From assembly GCA_964036665.1 (NCBI GenBank), contig OZ038527.1:4402001-4466000 (forward strand): a stretch of DNA of 64,000 nucleotides. Reading direction: 5' to 3'. This DNA is from Gordius sp. MW1. Lineage: Eukaryota; Nematomorpha; Gordioida; Gordea; Gordiidae. The notes under the pieces were generated by a model, which had not been told where the DNA came from, did not search any database, and saw only the letters and a list, made by a program, of their open reading frames with translations. Positions 46,620 to 59,450 of the stretch are shown in pieces. The translations under genes and the position numbers were made by a program. The stretch's first letter is position 1, and each line of letters starts with the position of its first letter.

Positions 46620-47348
46620 CAGTGATTCTTAACCTGGGGGTCGGGGTCGCGAGAAGTTTGCCGCGGGGTCGCCAAATTTTTTTAGAATAAAATAAAAATA
46701 TTCAGAAAAGCTTTAGAAAAAATACTCACCAGGGGATTCGAACTCGTTGTCTTAAGATTCATTATTAGAATTAATAAATGATTGTAAAAAAAAAAAAAAA
46801 AAAAATTAAAATCTTTGTTTAAAACTAAAAGTTTGCCGCAATTTTGGATACAAATTCGTGCAGAATATCCTCCATTATTTTCAGCAGCAATTCAAAATTT
46901 GCTGCCTTTCGCTAGTACATATTTGTGTGAAAGAGGCTTCTCAACTTTGGTGGATATAAAAACTAAAAAACGCAATCGATTGCGACTAGATTCCTGCATG
47001 AGGATAGCATTACAATCAATTAACCAAGAATTAACAAATTGGCTGAAGATGTTCAGCAGCAGAAATCTCATTAAATATATTTCCGAATGCATATATTTTT
47101 TATTTTAAACATTGTTTTTATGTTTAATTATGAAGTTTTTATGTTACTATTATTTCATTATTTAAATAGATAATGAAATAATAAAGTTGTGTTTTATGTT
47201 TATTATATAATAAAATGAAAAAATAATAGAAAATTAATATATTATAGATAATATAACAAATATAAATAATTATTAAAAAAATGGGGGGCCGCAAACAAAT
47301 TATAAAATATTTGGAGGGTCGCGTGTATAAAAAGGTTAAGAACCACTG
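46620..47348 (+). mobile_element. Deleted hAT element inside the second gypsy element
   Basis: The ends are CAGTGATTCTTAACC and GGTTAAGAACCACTG, with a perfect 8-bp target duplication TGCTAGGA (46612-46619 and 47349-47356). The 729-bp body keeps the subterminal GCGACCCC-like blocks, the B-box part of the tRNA-like segment and only the last approximately 90 transposase codons (46815-47108, PLFSAAIQNLLPFASTYLCE..). Compared with the 33416 element it lacks the central 1.9 kb and ends are in the opposite relative orientation. Confidence 0.93.
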
Positions 47349-47609
47349 TGCTAGGACATGCTGTTAACTCGGGCTGTCCTATCTCTGTCCAAGTCTGCTT
47401 ATCAATTACAGTAGCCTGAGCAGCTGTATCAAACTCAAATTATAAGGTTTCCCATTTAATTTTGCTCTAACCAAAGCTCTATTGATATTATAAGCTTTAA
47501 TACATTTAATGTAATTGTTATCATTTCCTCTATTTACATATTTCCCATCTTTTCCTTATTAAAGTTCTTAAATTTATAATAAGAATTATTTTTATTTAAA
47601 TAACAAAAT

Positions 47610-49547
47610 TAGTGATGCGGAAAAACCGAGAAAAATCTCGGTCTCGTCTCGTCTCGAAAAACCGAGACGAGATTGTGAAAAATGGAGTCGAGATCGAGAC
47701 GAGAATTTTGATGTCGAGACGAGACGAGATTTTCTCGGCGAGATCTCGACTTTTTATTGATTGTTTGATTTTAGTAAATTATTTTGTATTATAATTTATA
47801 GGATTTACATTCAAGGTTTAAGTGTAAATCAATATATATGAAATATATTTTATTTTAAAAAAATTCCTAAGTATAGTAAATATTATATATTTTTTCCAAA
47901 AATTTATAATTTGGCGATCATTTACCTAAGTAAGGTTGACCTTTAGGGTATGTGAATAATTTCATAATATAATTAGCACATATTTGTATGCATATTATTA
48001 AATGTTACAAAATTTAGGCTTAGGGTGCGTCTTAAAATGCGATTTTGCATAGATGCAAAAAAACGAATGCATGTTAAAACATAGCCGCGTCTTAATACGA
48101 GCGTCACGTCATTTTTTTTCTATTTTTGTGTTTTGGCTCATAAAAAAATATTTATCCTTTAATTACGCTTATTAATGTATATTCATATGGTAACTAAACT
48201 AAAATTGTTGATTTCACGAGATGTATATCGCATATTTAGACAAACAAAAATATGGCGCTTGAAGTTGAATCGTATATTAAGACGGGCCCTTAGAATGAGT
48301 TTTGATGTAATAATAAATATTACTAAAGCATATTTGAATTTCGCAATTACTAATCCTGCATGATGCGGTAATTATAAATTGGTGGTCAATCAGTTTGAAT
48401 AATTACAAAAGCTAAACTAAGGTGGCTCGAAATTTTTAAGCACTCACCTAACGATTTCTAAAGTACAATAGAGTATGTAATGACACCGTAATAGATTAAA
48501 TCTTAAATCATGAGTTTTCTTGAATTTTTTATGCTTCAACTAATAGTACACCTCTCAAAATTTTGAACTTAAATAAGACATTATGCGAATACATAGTTTT
48601 GTCATATGCATTCTTTTCGCATTATAAGCTGGTTTGGCAGATGTATTCAAATTTCCTATAATTTCCATAATTGTGCAATACAAAATAAACAATAACTAAC
48701 TATTTAATGGCAAAGTTAGTTAAAATTGGAAGGTAATTATTTGAAATATATATTTGATCATAATGATTTTTGTCATAAATTTAAATACGTGCACTTTAAT
48801 TTAAAGTTTAAAATCCTACGTTCTTAATCTTATTATAATGCTGCTTTTAATGTTGTTTTTACAACGTTTTAATATATGCAACAAGTTATCAATTCTGTGA
48901 AAAATATTATCATTAAAACTCGCACTTTGTGGTTTATAATGTTATAGTAAACCTGCAATAGACTATGCGCTATAATTGCTGATGGTAATATCAATAGACT
49001 TAAACGTTTGCCTTAAATATGTTAAGTTCTACTTTGAATATTTAGCCAGGGTTAATACATAAAGGGTCTCAATTATGCAACTAAGTCAACTATAATCGAA
49101 CTAATTTTCTGATTCTATTTTTAATGGACAAACACAGTTAATTTGATATAAATGTTACAATTTGCTAGAAAATAAATTTAATTTTTACTTCAAATTTATT
49201 TATACTTTTTTTAGTCTGCACTTTCCATAGAAAATGTTATCTTTTATATTGTCAATAAGATGTCATGTCCCGCTAAATCTTAAAATAGTTTGCATATTAA
49301 AGTTTTTCAAAAAATATAAAATTTTGCTATTTGGATTTTTTAACACTTATTTAATATTTTTAATAAAACGGGAGAAATTTTTATTCCGTAAAAACATTTT
49401 TTAAAAAGTCCAGACGAGACGAGAATTCTCGTTGAGACGAGACCGAGATTTTTCTAGACCGAGACGAGATCGAGATTTTCATAATCGCTCCCAAAACGAG
49501 ACGAGATTTTGTTTTCGAGACCGAGACGAGACGAGATCGAAACACTA
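47610..49547. mobile_element. Non-autonomous hAT element with CGAGACGAGA arrays
   Basis: Short terminal repeats TAGTG..CGG / TAGTGTTTCGA are flanked by a perfect 8-bp target duplication AACAAAAT (47602-47609 and 49548-49555). Within about 130 bp of each end are arrays of CGAGACGAGA-type words. The 1.9-kb AT-rich core has no transposase and contains a separate MITE (48023-48289). A fragment of the same family occurs near 32250-32365. It interrupts the gag-protease block of the second gypsy element. Confidence 0.85.
48023..48289. mobile_element. PIF/Harbinger-like MITE, copy 2
   Basis: The ends are GGGTGCGTCTTAAAATGCGA and, inverted, GGGCCCGTCTTAATATACGA, with a TTA target duplication on both sides (48020-48022, 48290-48292). 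It is the reverse-orientation partner of 13983-14243, with which it shares most of its length. It is nested in the hAT element at 47610, which is itself nested in the gypsy element. Confidence 0.8.
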
Positions 49548-52540
49548 AACAAAATCTTGCTATGTGACTTTTTTTCCTGCAATTAAAACATGTCAGCTCA
49601 CCATAGTTATTATTATTATTATTTTGACCTTTAGTAATTTTATTATTATCATTATGTATAACTTTTTCCTCCACTTCATTCATTGCTCTTTCATAACTTA
49701 TAGCTAATTCATATACAGTCTTAAATTTTAGCTTTTCATCTCCATCTTTACCTTCTGGAAACCTTATTCTGATTTCATTTTCTAATCTGCTATTGTCTAA
49801 ATTCAATAAAAACCCATCTCTTAACATTTCATCTTCATCATCATAGTATTTTGTTATTAACCCCTTAAGTTTTTGAGCATACTCCTTAATTGAATCTGTA
49901 CATCTTCTACATCTTAAAAACTTTAACCTATAAAAAAAATAGAATTTTTACTTTTAAATAACGATTTTAAATTCAGTATTAATTCCTCAAAAATACATTC
50001 ATTAATAAGCGGAGGGTACCTTTTCCAATGAGGGAGGCCATTGAAAAAGAGATTAAAAGATTATTGGAAGAAGAAGTATTCAGTGGTGCACACCTACCGT
50101 AAACCGTTATATGAAAGATAAATCAATTAGGATATGTGGAGATTTCAAAGTTACATACGAGTATTTGTACGATACTGGGGATACTTTGCCTACTTTTGAA
50201 GATGTCACAGCAAAACTGATTGGAGGCAATAAATTTACCGTCATCGATTTAAAAGACGCATTCTTGCAGTTGAAAATGTCTGAACGGAGTGCAAAGCTAC
50301 TTACAATTGCAACACACATAGGATTATATTGTTATCGCAGACTACCATTTGGAATCAAAGTTGCCCCTTTAATATTTCAAAGGTATATAAGCATCCTTTT
50401 ATATGGAATTTCCAACACGGCAGTGTTTATAGATGCCATTATAATAACGGGAATAAATGACGAACAACATGTGTCAAATATTAAAGAAGTATTAAAACGT
50501 TTTGAAGAAGTAGGGATAACTACAACCCCGAGTAAAGTAAAGTTCCTTCAAGATTCCGTTGTCTACTTAGGTCATAAAATTAGCTCTAAAGGCATTCAAC
50601 CTACGGAAGAGAAAATTTTGGCCTTAAGGAACTACAAAAGACCAACAAACAAATCTGAACTCAAAGGAATTTTAGGGTTACTGAATTATTTAGGAAGATT
50701 TATACCGATGCTTCAACCACAATGCGTCATATTACACAATCATCTAAAAAAGGATTATAAATGGGAATGGGGAAAAGAAGAAGAAGAATGTTTTTATAAA
50801 AGACCCTATAGTGTAGTTCCTTATTCATTAAATAAACCAATAGTTTTATGTACAGATGCATGTGATACAGGACTGGGGGCTACTAATGCATGTGGAGTCT
50901 GATGGGAAAGAAAAGCCCTTAGCGTATGCATCAAGAGTTTTAACCCCGGCAGAAAAGGAATATTCCACTATCGATAAAGAAGCTTTAGGTATCATAAATG
51001 CTGTCAATAAATTTCATCAATACCTATATGGGAGAGAGAACAGATCACCAACCTTTACAATATATATTTGGTCGCCAAGGACATCACCATAATTGCAACT
51101 TGCGACTACAAAGATGGAATACAAAATTAATGGCATACGATTTTAAAGTTGAGTATATATCTGGTGATAGAAATCAAATAGCAGATTTATTATCTTACCT
51201 ACCCTTGTAGATGTTAGTGAAGACATTCACATACACATGATTGAAGATTTAGAATTTGATAAGAAGACGTTGGTGGAAGGAACAAGGAGGGATGCAAGAT
51301 TAAATTCTGTTATTGGTATGATCCATTGCAATTGGAGCAAATCCGCCAACGATGCAACTATTCGTAAGTTAATTTACCCAAAGAAAAATGAATTATTTGT
51401 TGAAAATAATTTACTCTACTGGCAAAATCGGTTAGTGGTTCCAGAGAATTTAAAGCAAGCTGTGCTCGAGAATCTGCACACAGGACATCCGGGGATATCG
51501 GGCATGATTGACCTAGCAAAATTTTATTGTTGGTGGCCAAATATTAACGATGATATTGAAAACTTTGTTCACAGGTGTCAAAGCTGCCAACAAACTCGAC
51601 CGAATATGGCCGAATCTCACTTATATTTATGGCCTACTACGGAGGAGCCAATGGACCGCGTACATATCGATTTGGCTGGACCAGTTAACCAAAAATATTG
51701 ACTAGTATTAATAGATGCGTATTCGAAATGGCCAGAAGTAAAGATTTTAAATTCGCTAAATTCAGGTGGAATTATCAAGGCGTTGCGGGAATGGTTTACA
51801 CGGTTAGGAGTGCCTAGGGTCATAGTCACGGATGGGGGTCAATTTACGGGACAAGAATTCTCAATTTTCACAAGAGCAAACGGAATCAAACACGTTCGGA
51901 CATCCTCATATCACCCAAAATCTAATGGCTTATTTAAAAGATTCATTAAGACTTTTAAAATGCGGTTTTACTCTACTTTTAAGACGAATCGAGATGAAGA
52001 AAAGTCGATTGCTCAAGTCTTGATGACTTATAGACTAATTCCCCATGATACTACCAGCGTGTCTCCTAGTGAATTAATGTTCAAAAGAAGGATATGTCCT
52101 CCTTGGACCAGCTGCGTCGATCAGGTAGAAAGATTACAATAGATAATATGTGGAAGCAGAAATATTATCACGATAGGAAGAGTTTTTACCGTATCTTTAA
52201 GGAAGAAGATAAAGTATGGGTAAAAAATGAAATGGAAAAAGGTTGGCACGCTGGGGTGGTGAATCGCAAAAAGAATGATGGATCCTACGACGTCTGGGCC
52301 GAAGGGCGAGTAAAGCGGAAACATGCAGACCAGTTAAAAAGAGCATTGGGGAATGTAGAGAGAAGGACGATAACAAGTAACCACGGCAATTAGTCCACTA
52401 CCGCAGCGACGATGCCAACCTCCAGGAAGATACGATGAAGAGTATTATTAATTTAGGGGGGATTATTGTAATATATTGTTAAGCGTTCCTTGTGTATTAT
52501 TATTTTACTGTACATATGCTATCTTAATAAATATTATAAA

Positions 52541-53110
52541 GGCTGTTTAAATTTAATTTATATAAACCCGGCTTGAGGCCGATACCATTTCTAAATTTTG
52601 GGTCCGACTACAGCCCGCCCCGACATCATTATTAATCTCGACTGATTTTTTTAAGCTTGTTCAACTTGTGGTTTATAATGGAAAACTACAATTCCGGCTA
52701 AATTTTTTGCCTAAAATAAATAATGACGGCTGTCTGAATATAATTTGTCTAACACCTGCTCAAGACAAAAATCTTTTATAAATCAACTGATTATTCAAAC
52801 TTATATTAATTCCTAAATACAAATAATGACCACTGTTTGAATTTAAATTTTCTAACCCTGGTACCTCGACGTTTGCCTAAGAAGAAATGATGAACGCTGG
52901 TGGAATAACATTATAATTTTGTAAACCTCCATTTGAGGCCAAAAACGTTATATTTAACAAAGTGAAAACGAGATAGATCTTGTATAGCTTAAAAAAGCTC
53001 TGATAGTCCAAAAAATCAATTTAAAATGCCTGTTACTATGATTATACCTTAGTAGAAGCTCAATTTTATATTTATTGTTTTATACCTAAGATTATAAATA
53101 AAGCTTTCCA
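52541..53110. repeat. Degenerate repeat that hosted the second gypsy insertion
   Basis: The phrase (A)AATAATGA(A/C)GGCTG..TGAATTT..TAACC recurs with changes at about 46064, 52541, 52714, 52823 and 52886, spaced roughly 60-170 bp. Related phrases (CAACTTGTGGTTTATAATGG) link it to 17440-17470. No coding is seen. Confidence 0.5.
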
Positions 53111-53129
53111 CCTTTCGTTCGGGTTAAAT

Positions 53130-54520
53130 AGTGTCTGACCCTTTTCGTTTTTGACTATTTTAAAAAGTCCGACATCGCCACTTCTTCTCCCTTATGTGGC
53201 CAATTTGTTAAGCTTATCACCCCCTTTTCCAGTTTGTTTGCCCTCTCGGTGTACGCGGCAATCTTCGCTATTGCAACGGTCTTTTTTGGGGCTCTCTTTG
53301 CCTCCCTATACTCTTGATAATCCTCCGACTTTTTTGATTTATACCACCGTGTATATAGTTTTTTTTATTTCGATGAAATTCCTAACCGATTGATCCCACC
53401 ACCATAGTTCCCTATTCATAGCTTTGCCTCCTTTGGTCTGTTCTAGAACTCGAATCGCAGTTTCCTTTATGTCCTTAGTTAGCCTCAACCAATCGTCGTA
53501 TCCTTTAGCGTTTCGTATCGAATTCGAGCCTCATAAACCCTTCTTTTGCGATATACTTTTCTTTCAAGATCCATCACAAATGGACAATATTGCTTGGTGA
53601 TTTCTTCTACCGGTATAACTATGCAATCCTTGATAATCCTTAAGTCCTTTTGCCGTATGAGCACATAGTCAATTTGACTAAAATGCTTCCCACCCCTTTA
53701 AGTCACAATTATGATCTTCGCGTTTTTGAAAATAGGTGTCAACGATCGCCATGTCGTATGCTTGGGATACTTGAAAAAGTTTTTCCCCTTCTTTGTTCTT
53801 CAGACCATGCCCGTTGCCTCCATGATTGCGTTCATACCGGAGGCAACCTTTTCCTACGTGAACGTTGCAATCCGCCTTAATAACTAGCTTTTCTTCCTGT
53901 CCTATTCCATTTATTTTCAATGAATCAAAGAATATGTCTATCTCTGATTCCATACACCCAATTTAGGTTCGGAGGCCCCCTTTATCTGCAATCTTCACCC
54001 ACTAGTCTGTCTGAACAACGCTTGACTTTCACCCTCTTGTCCTTGAACGATTCGCTTAGATACCGACCCCATTCTACGATTTTGTTACCCGCTATAGAAT
54101 AGTTTGTATCCTTCTCCTAACTCCTTAGCTTTGGTTTCGTTCCACCTCGTCTCTTGTAGGCAGGCGATGTCTTACTTTTTTAGCATTTGTGCCACCTTGA
54201 TGCTCTTTCCCGTCAACGTTCCCACATTCCAGCACGTTATTCGCATTATTTCCTCAGCTAATTTCCTTACCCACCTTCGTCGTGTGTTGGGCAGTAACCC
54301 TAGTGTAGTTTTTACATTGCACGTGCGGGGTATGCAGTGCGTGTTGTTTGTAGAGGCGCCCTAGCTTCCTGTTGGAAAATTTTGTTGAAATCTATGATGA
54401 TTTTGGAGTTGGTTTTTATAGCCGGTTTCCGACCTGACGCCAACCCTCCACTTTTTGCACATAAACTTGGGACCATCATAGGTAGTATTATTTGTCTAAT
54501 ACTATTCAAAGTAATTTCTA
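53130..54520 (-). pseudogene. RTE-type LINE fragment, second copy
   Basis: Minus-strand words in order: a start region (GRKPAIKTNSKIIIDFN), degraded endonuclease beginnings, then DIFFDSLK..GQEEKLVIKADCNVHVG, RYERNHGGNGHGLKNKEGEK and AYDMAIVDTYFQKREDH. These are the RTE/CFDP2-like endonuclease core, and they are followed toward 53130 by the linker before RT. Multiple stops and frame changes are present and no RT catalytic motif remains. It is the same layout and orientation as 24780-26340, with clear similarity, so the two derive from one family. Confidence 0.8.
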
Positions 54521-54889
54521 GAAGTTTACTTATGCGTATTTGATTTTACAAACCTTCTCAGGTCATTGCCACTCATAAAAGTAAACTTAAATTATTATGC
54601 TCAAAGTTAATTTTGACCATAAATTTTGTCAACATATTTATTAATTGCAAGTTAGATGTTAAACATAAATCGTTCATTGATTTGCCGCCCAAATCTGATC
54701 ATAATCCTAATTAACTAAGGCTAACTTTGAATCAATTTATATTAGAAAAACAAAAAATGCCCTACAACTTTTTTATGGTTAAAAAGTTTATTTTTACTAA
54801 AACAAAGTTACATTAAGGGTAATACAAAAAAAGGCATATTGGTTAAATATAAAGATCTATATCATTATCATCTAAAATAGGGCAATAAT

Positions 54890-55450
54890 TGGCAAAGGAT
54901 AAAAAGGCGCGGAAATTTTAAATTTCGGGAGCGTTTTCCGATTTCTGTAAAAAAATCCATTGCCTGTTTACCGAAGTAACCAGAGCACGAGGCAACAACA
55001 GGGATAAAAATATTGGATGCCAAAAGGGCAGAATATGCAGTTTTACGCCCTTCTGCTGTGGTAATAGGGTCTTAATTAAAATGGGAAGGAGCAAATAAGT
55101 CAATGCAAATAAAATCCTATTTGAGGGATAGGCCATTTTTATTGAGGAGATTTAAGCCTTTTTGAGGGCAGCTTGAATTACTAAATTAGTTTTTTTGTGT
55201 CGAACATATTTGAATTTGTTTGCAAGACAGTGTATAAGGTCCCTGGCATAATCATCTACTAGGGTAGGACAATTCCGATAAGAGAACTCTTTAGTATAAC
55301 TAATTCCCAACCTTAAAGCCAGCGAATATGGAAGCTCAAAGTTAACAAGCAGCATTCCCAAAAGTTTGCTGAGATAGGCTTCGAGCCACTCGTGACCGGA
55401 GCCATCAATTGCGAGGGACCTAAGGTTGTAATGTTGGCTATCATCGCATC
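54890..55450 (-). pseudogene. LINE ORF2 C-terminal fragment, second copy
   Basis: Minus-strand peptide NFELPYSLALRLGISYTKEF then CPTLVDDYARDLIHC matches the segment of the 20262-21356 fragment (LSFNIALRLGCKYTS.., CNSLVDEEARHPLHC). Downstream on the same strand is a degraded version of the RPDG..PW/KWDYTCIDLFAPS tail. The fragment is broken and lies next to the RTE fragment but belongs to a different LINE family. Confidence 0.7.
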
Positions 55451-55748
55451 ACCAAGATTCATGAGGTCATATGCAAAACACTAAGGTCTTAACCAAACTT
55501 AAAGCCAAATTTATGCATTAATTCCATATTTAAAATTTTGAACCTGAAATTAAATTAATTCAAAATATGGTCGTAACTTACGACCAATTTAAGTGACTTA
55601 TAGGGGTAGCGAGGTTTCAAATTAAAGAAGGCAAAAAGCTCAATATTAATTTAAAGCGTGGGAAAGATATTATTCAAAATTTTAACTCTATTTTTTTGTT
55701 ATTTGCACCTCGCTGCCTACTATTGTCATGTTTTTAACATAGACTAAT

Positions 55749-56363
55749 AAAACCATAGACTGCCGAACAGCTGATTTTTTCTATTAAAATCATTCAGACA
55801 CCAAAATAGCTGTCATATTGTAGGACCCGCTCCTGTCCATCTGGCGAAATGAGCAGCTGGCAAATTTGCTAATATTAGGCAACAAATAATCTAAAGTTTA
55901 GCAACATATAATATCATCACTAAATTCTGATTATTTTCTGTGAAGAATATAAATAATTCTGTATTGCAATTATCTCTTGCAAGTTATATATCATTGTCAC
56001 ACTTAGGCTCTCCATTGTATACTTAAGCACCAAACTCTGTATAGGTTTGTTTAATATTACTATATATTGCAATTTTAACAAACAGTATAATATTTGTTGT
56101 ATATATAAATTAGATATTCTATATATATATAGATGAGCACACTTTTTTGCAACTATTATGACTTTTTGCCAGGTGGGCTGGATTCGGAAAAACTCAACAA
56201 CAGGTTTATTTATACCTCTCCACGATAAAATATTGAAGAAAATATATAAGTAAATTAGAACAATAAATTACGCCGAATTCTATTATTTAATTGCAATTTC
56301 CCACAAAATGGCGCTTGCTATATTTGCTGGAAAATTATCAGCTGTTCGGCAGTCTATGGTTTT
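55749..56363. mobile_element. MITE with 26-bp terminal inverted repeats
   Basis: AACCATAGACTGCCGAACAG plus CTGA at the left end is exactly complemented at the right end (TCAGCTGTTCGGCAGTCTAT plus GGTT). A TA dinucleotide lies next to both ends, which fits a Tc1/mariner-type target, though the exact edge is blurred by A/T runs. The interior of about 560 bp is non-coding. Confidence 0.75.
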
Positions 56364-56491
56364 TAACGATTTGTAAGTGAAGTCGATTAGCTAAATGTCA
56401 GAAAAAAGCATATGGTAGTTCCAGGTGGCCCGTCAATTGCCGAAAACCATCTTGCCGAATCGAATGTCCCAATGTTAAAAAATGTCCCCTA

Positions 56492-57743
56492 TGGTTACCT
56501 ATTCAAAAAAACTTAACCTTTATTATTTGAATATATCAACTCGATCATTGTTTACCTATTCAAAACTTAACCTTTATTATTCAAGTATTCACGCACCCTA
56601 TTCATAAAAGTGAATACACTCAAGTATTTGAATGTCTCGTAATTCACCATTATTATTCACACAAATAACCTCGCTAGATGTGTATATAAACACGATGTTT
56701 TAACTAAATTTCATTCACTTGAATCACTTTCCTGTTGAGTTATAATAAAGTAGATACCTATTCTACAAATGGTGACCCCGCATTTTCGGGGGAGCCGAAC
56801 TTTTTTTCCTCACCCTTATACATTTATAACCCAGGTCCACATTGACCCCGACTTTCGGGAAAGACATATTTTTTCTTCCCCATAACAGTCCCTTTAGTTA
56901 TGGCGTTTGGTTTTCTAGTTGAAATAAAACAATTCAGATATAGGGCATTATCTTTTCAATCCGACACACAAGCGAGCTGCAACAAACAATTTCGACCTTA
57001 ATGCTAAACCCGAAACATGTGGCTGCTGTGAAAGATACAAACTACCTACCTGATTGTTAATACGAAGAAAGCCATGTTACCATATTACACCAAGCAACAA
57101 CATCGTCTACCGAACGTCAAAATGGTCCACTGCCCTGCCAATGGCCCAACTGCAAAACATATCTCAAAATAATCAACATTACATGGCCTCTTGCAACGAG
57201 CAAAGACGGCGTTCGGCAAAGCAATAACACTTACTACTACCACTACCAAAGTTCTAACCAATACTGACTGATTCAACTAAGAATAATGCGCTTCTAAAAT
57301 AGATATGTCTGCTCCGATAAATCTACTAATATGTTGGATAGCATATCAACTCCCAATCATCATTCACACCTCGGTCACCACACCAGCAAACACTAAAACA
57401 TTGGCCAACTAAGTATTTTAACTTTTATTTTTAGCACTCCTTGCAAATAGGAGGGGGAATTATATGGTTACCTATTCAAAAAAACTTAACCTCCATTATT
57501 TGAATATATCAACTCGATCATTGGTTACCTATTCGAATACTTAACCTTTATTATTCAAGTATTCACGCACCCTAATCATAAAAGTGAATACATTCAAGTA
57601 TTTGAATTTTTCGTAATTCACCATTATTATTCACACAAATAACCTCGCTAGATGTGTATATAAACACGATGTTTTAACTAAATTTCATTCACTTGAGCAC
57701 TTTCCTTTTGGGTTATAATAAAGTAGATACCTAATCTTCTACA
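56492..57743 (+). mobile_element. Short LTR element without coding capacity (fossil)
   Basis: Direct repeats of about 276-279 bp (56492-56767 and 57465-57743; TGGTTACCTATTC.. to ..TTCTACA) differ at only a handful of positions. TGGTGACCCCGC, a primer-site-like sequence, follows the left repeat, and a GGAGGGGG tract precedes the right one. The interior of about 700 bp has no recognisable gag or pol. Flanks CCCTA / CCCAA may be a 5-bp target duplication with one change. It looks like a non-autonomous (TRIM- or LARD-like) copy, relatively young by LTR similarity. Confidence 0.82.
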
Positions 57744-59450
57744 CCCAAATTAAATATGTCCCTCAACAACTAAGCATATTAACCATTCAATTTTGGATTA
57801 AAGTTAAAATTTAGGTTATTTTTATAATAAAATTTATAATTACTCAATTTAGGGCCTTCTGTATGATAATGGAGTGATGTTTGTTAATGTCCCAGGGTGA
57901 ATTCGGCCTGATGGTTTTCGGCGAGTTGATAAGGCACCGTATGATAGATGACTCATGAATCTGGTTCAGTAGGCGATTTTTCAGTTCGCGATCATTGAAC
58001 ACGTGACTGCAACATAATCATTATGCAAATTAAAAATTAAAATAATATAGTATAAATATGATATAATACCATAAATATAATACAATAAAATAAATATTAT
58101 ACAACAGATTAAATACAATACAATATAATATATATTACATTATACAATAAATATAACCCTAACCCTAATTGGTTGTCGCCTAACAGGTCAGTCGCCAACA
58201 GTACAGAAGCGTGACTCATTATTTAATTGTTCATCAGGAAAAAAAGGAGCACACTTTGGTTATTGAAAATAAATCAAGGCAAAACTATCAAACCTATTTC
58301 TAAGAGGAATTTGCACAAAGAAGGGTGTATTAATTTTAAAATAACCCTAACCCAAATCAAGAAATCAGTCCCTCATTTTTTTTAAAAAACATTTCATCTC
58401 ATAAAATGTCAATATACATCATGCAATTATATCACATGTATATAAACAAAATGATACAATAAAATCTTTTCATACATGATTGACTTATTATAAGTATGAA
58501 AAAACATCAGGATAAATAAAATATGTAATTTTATAAATATCCATAGTTGGTATTTAAAAAATATAAGTGCTAAATTATACAATAAAATCTTTCCATACAT
58601 AAATGACTTTTATTATAAGTATAACATCAGGATAAGGTATTTGCTAAAACAATATGTTAAATTCTGATATACATGATGAGAAATGTTCCAATACAATCTT
58701 TATATATTCATATATTTACTTGTTATGATTTCACTTGGACATGTTAATATAAAATATTTTGTGCTAAGACAATATGTTAAATTAATAATATGAGATAAGT
58801 TCCAATAAATTCTCTAAAAATTTATGTATATATTACTTGTTACAAATTCAAATTCACCATATCAAAAAACCCTGAGTAATCATGACGAGTTTCGCTCCTA
58901 TTTCTGTGCTACTTTGACCGGTTCCCTCAAATTTGTATTACAATTTGTTGTGCACTTGTAGTTATTTCTTAGATCTTTTCAGCATTTAATGTAATGTACT
59001 CAAGTTATATGGGTATTAATAAATATAAAAGTTACTTTATGTGTTTTTGTAAAATTTGCATTACAATAATATTCTCATTTTACTTTTTCTAGGATAAAAA
59101 ATATGAAAGATGATTCATTATTCAAATATATATTTAATCTTTCTCAAAACAAACTTTTTATGATATCAAAATCTTATTGCAATATAAATAGATTATAATT
59201 AATATTTTACACAAATAATACAATCGAAGCCTAGGTGAGCGAATCTAAATATAAGCGTTTTTGATTATGCTATATTATACTCTTACACCTCTACTTACTT
59301 ATATTATAACTTTTAAATGAGGTTTTATAAAAAACATTATTTTAAATTATTGAAAAAATGGGGATATAGTCTAAATCCCGAAAACGCACAATCCCGAAGC
59401 TACGATAATGCGGTATTTTCTCAAAATACAATGGGACAAAATACAAATAG
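57744..59450. other. AT-rich intergenic DNA with degenerate repeats
   Basis: No gene. About 58430-58830 contains loosely repeated blocks (ACAATAAAATCTTT.CATACAT, AACATCAGGATAA, ACAATATGTTAAATT) about 130-150 bp apart. Telomere-like CCCTAACCCTAA occurs at about 58157, with a further CCCTAACCC at about 58344. Confidence 0.5.

Larger units (their letters stand above)
46077..52540 (+). mobile_element. Second Ty3/gypsy-type element, broken and nested
   Basis: Direct terminal repeats of only about 73 bp (46077-46149 and 52468-52540; TAATATATTGTTAAGCG.. to ..TAATAAATA.TATAAA) are flanked by GGCT on both sides. TGGTGCTGGTC follows the left one; a GGGGGG purine tract precedes the right one. Reverse transcriptase, RNase H and integrase (HHCC finger, DDE words, chromodomain-like tail) lie at about 50.0-52.4 kb on the + strand. 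A gag zinc knuckle (CFNC..H..FC, about 49.4-49.9 kb) and protease (about 46.4-46.6 and 47.4 kb) lie on the opposite strand. Two hAT elements interrupt the gag-protease block. About ten breaks in all; an older, rearranged fossil. Confidence 0.85.

Noticed and set aside
46077-52540. Two separate, oppositely oriented retroelements instead of one rearranged element
   Set aside because: A single pair of direct terminal repeats with GGCT on both outer sides encloses both blocks, and no further terminal repeats lie between them. One rearranged element is the simpler reading, though not proven.
57085-57276. Minus-strand 63-residue frame with a hydrophobic start, like a signal peptide
   Set aside because: It lies inside the short LTR element, has no partner exon and shows no family pattern.
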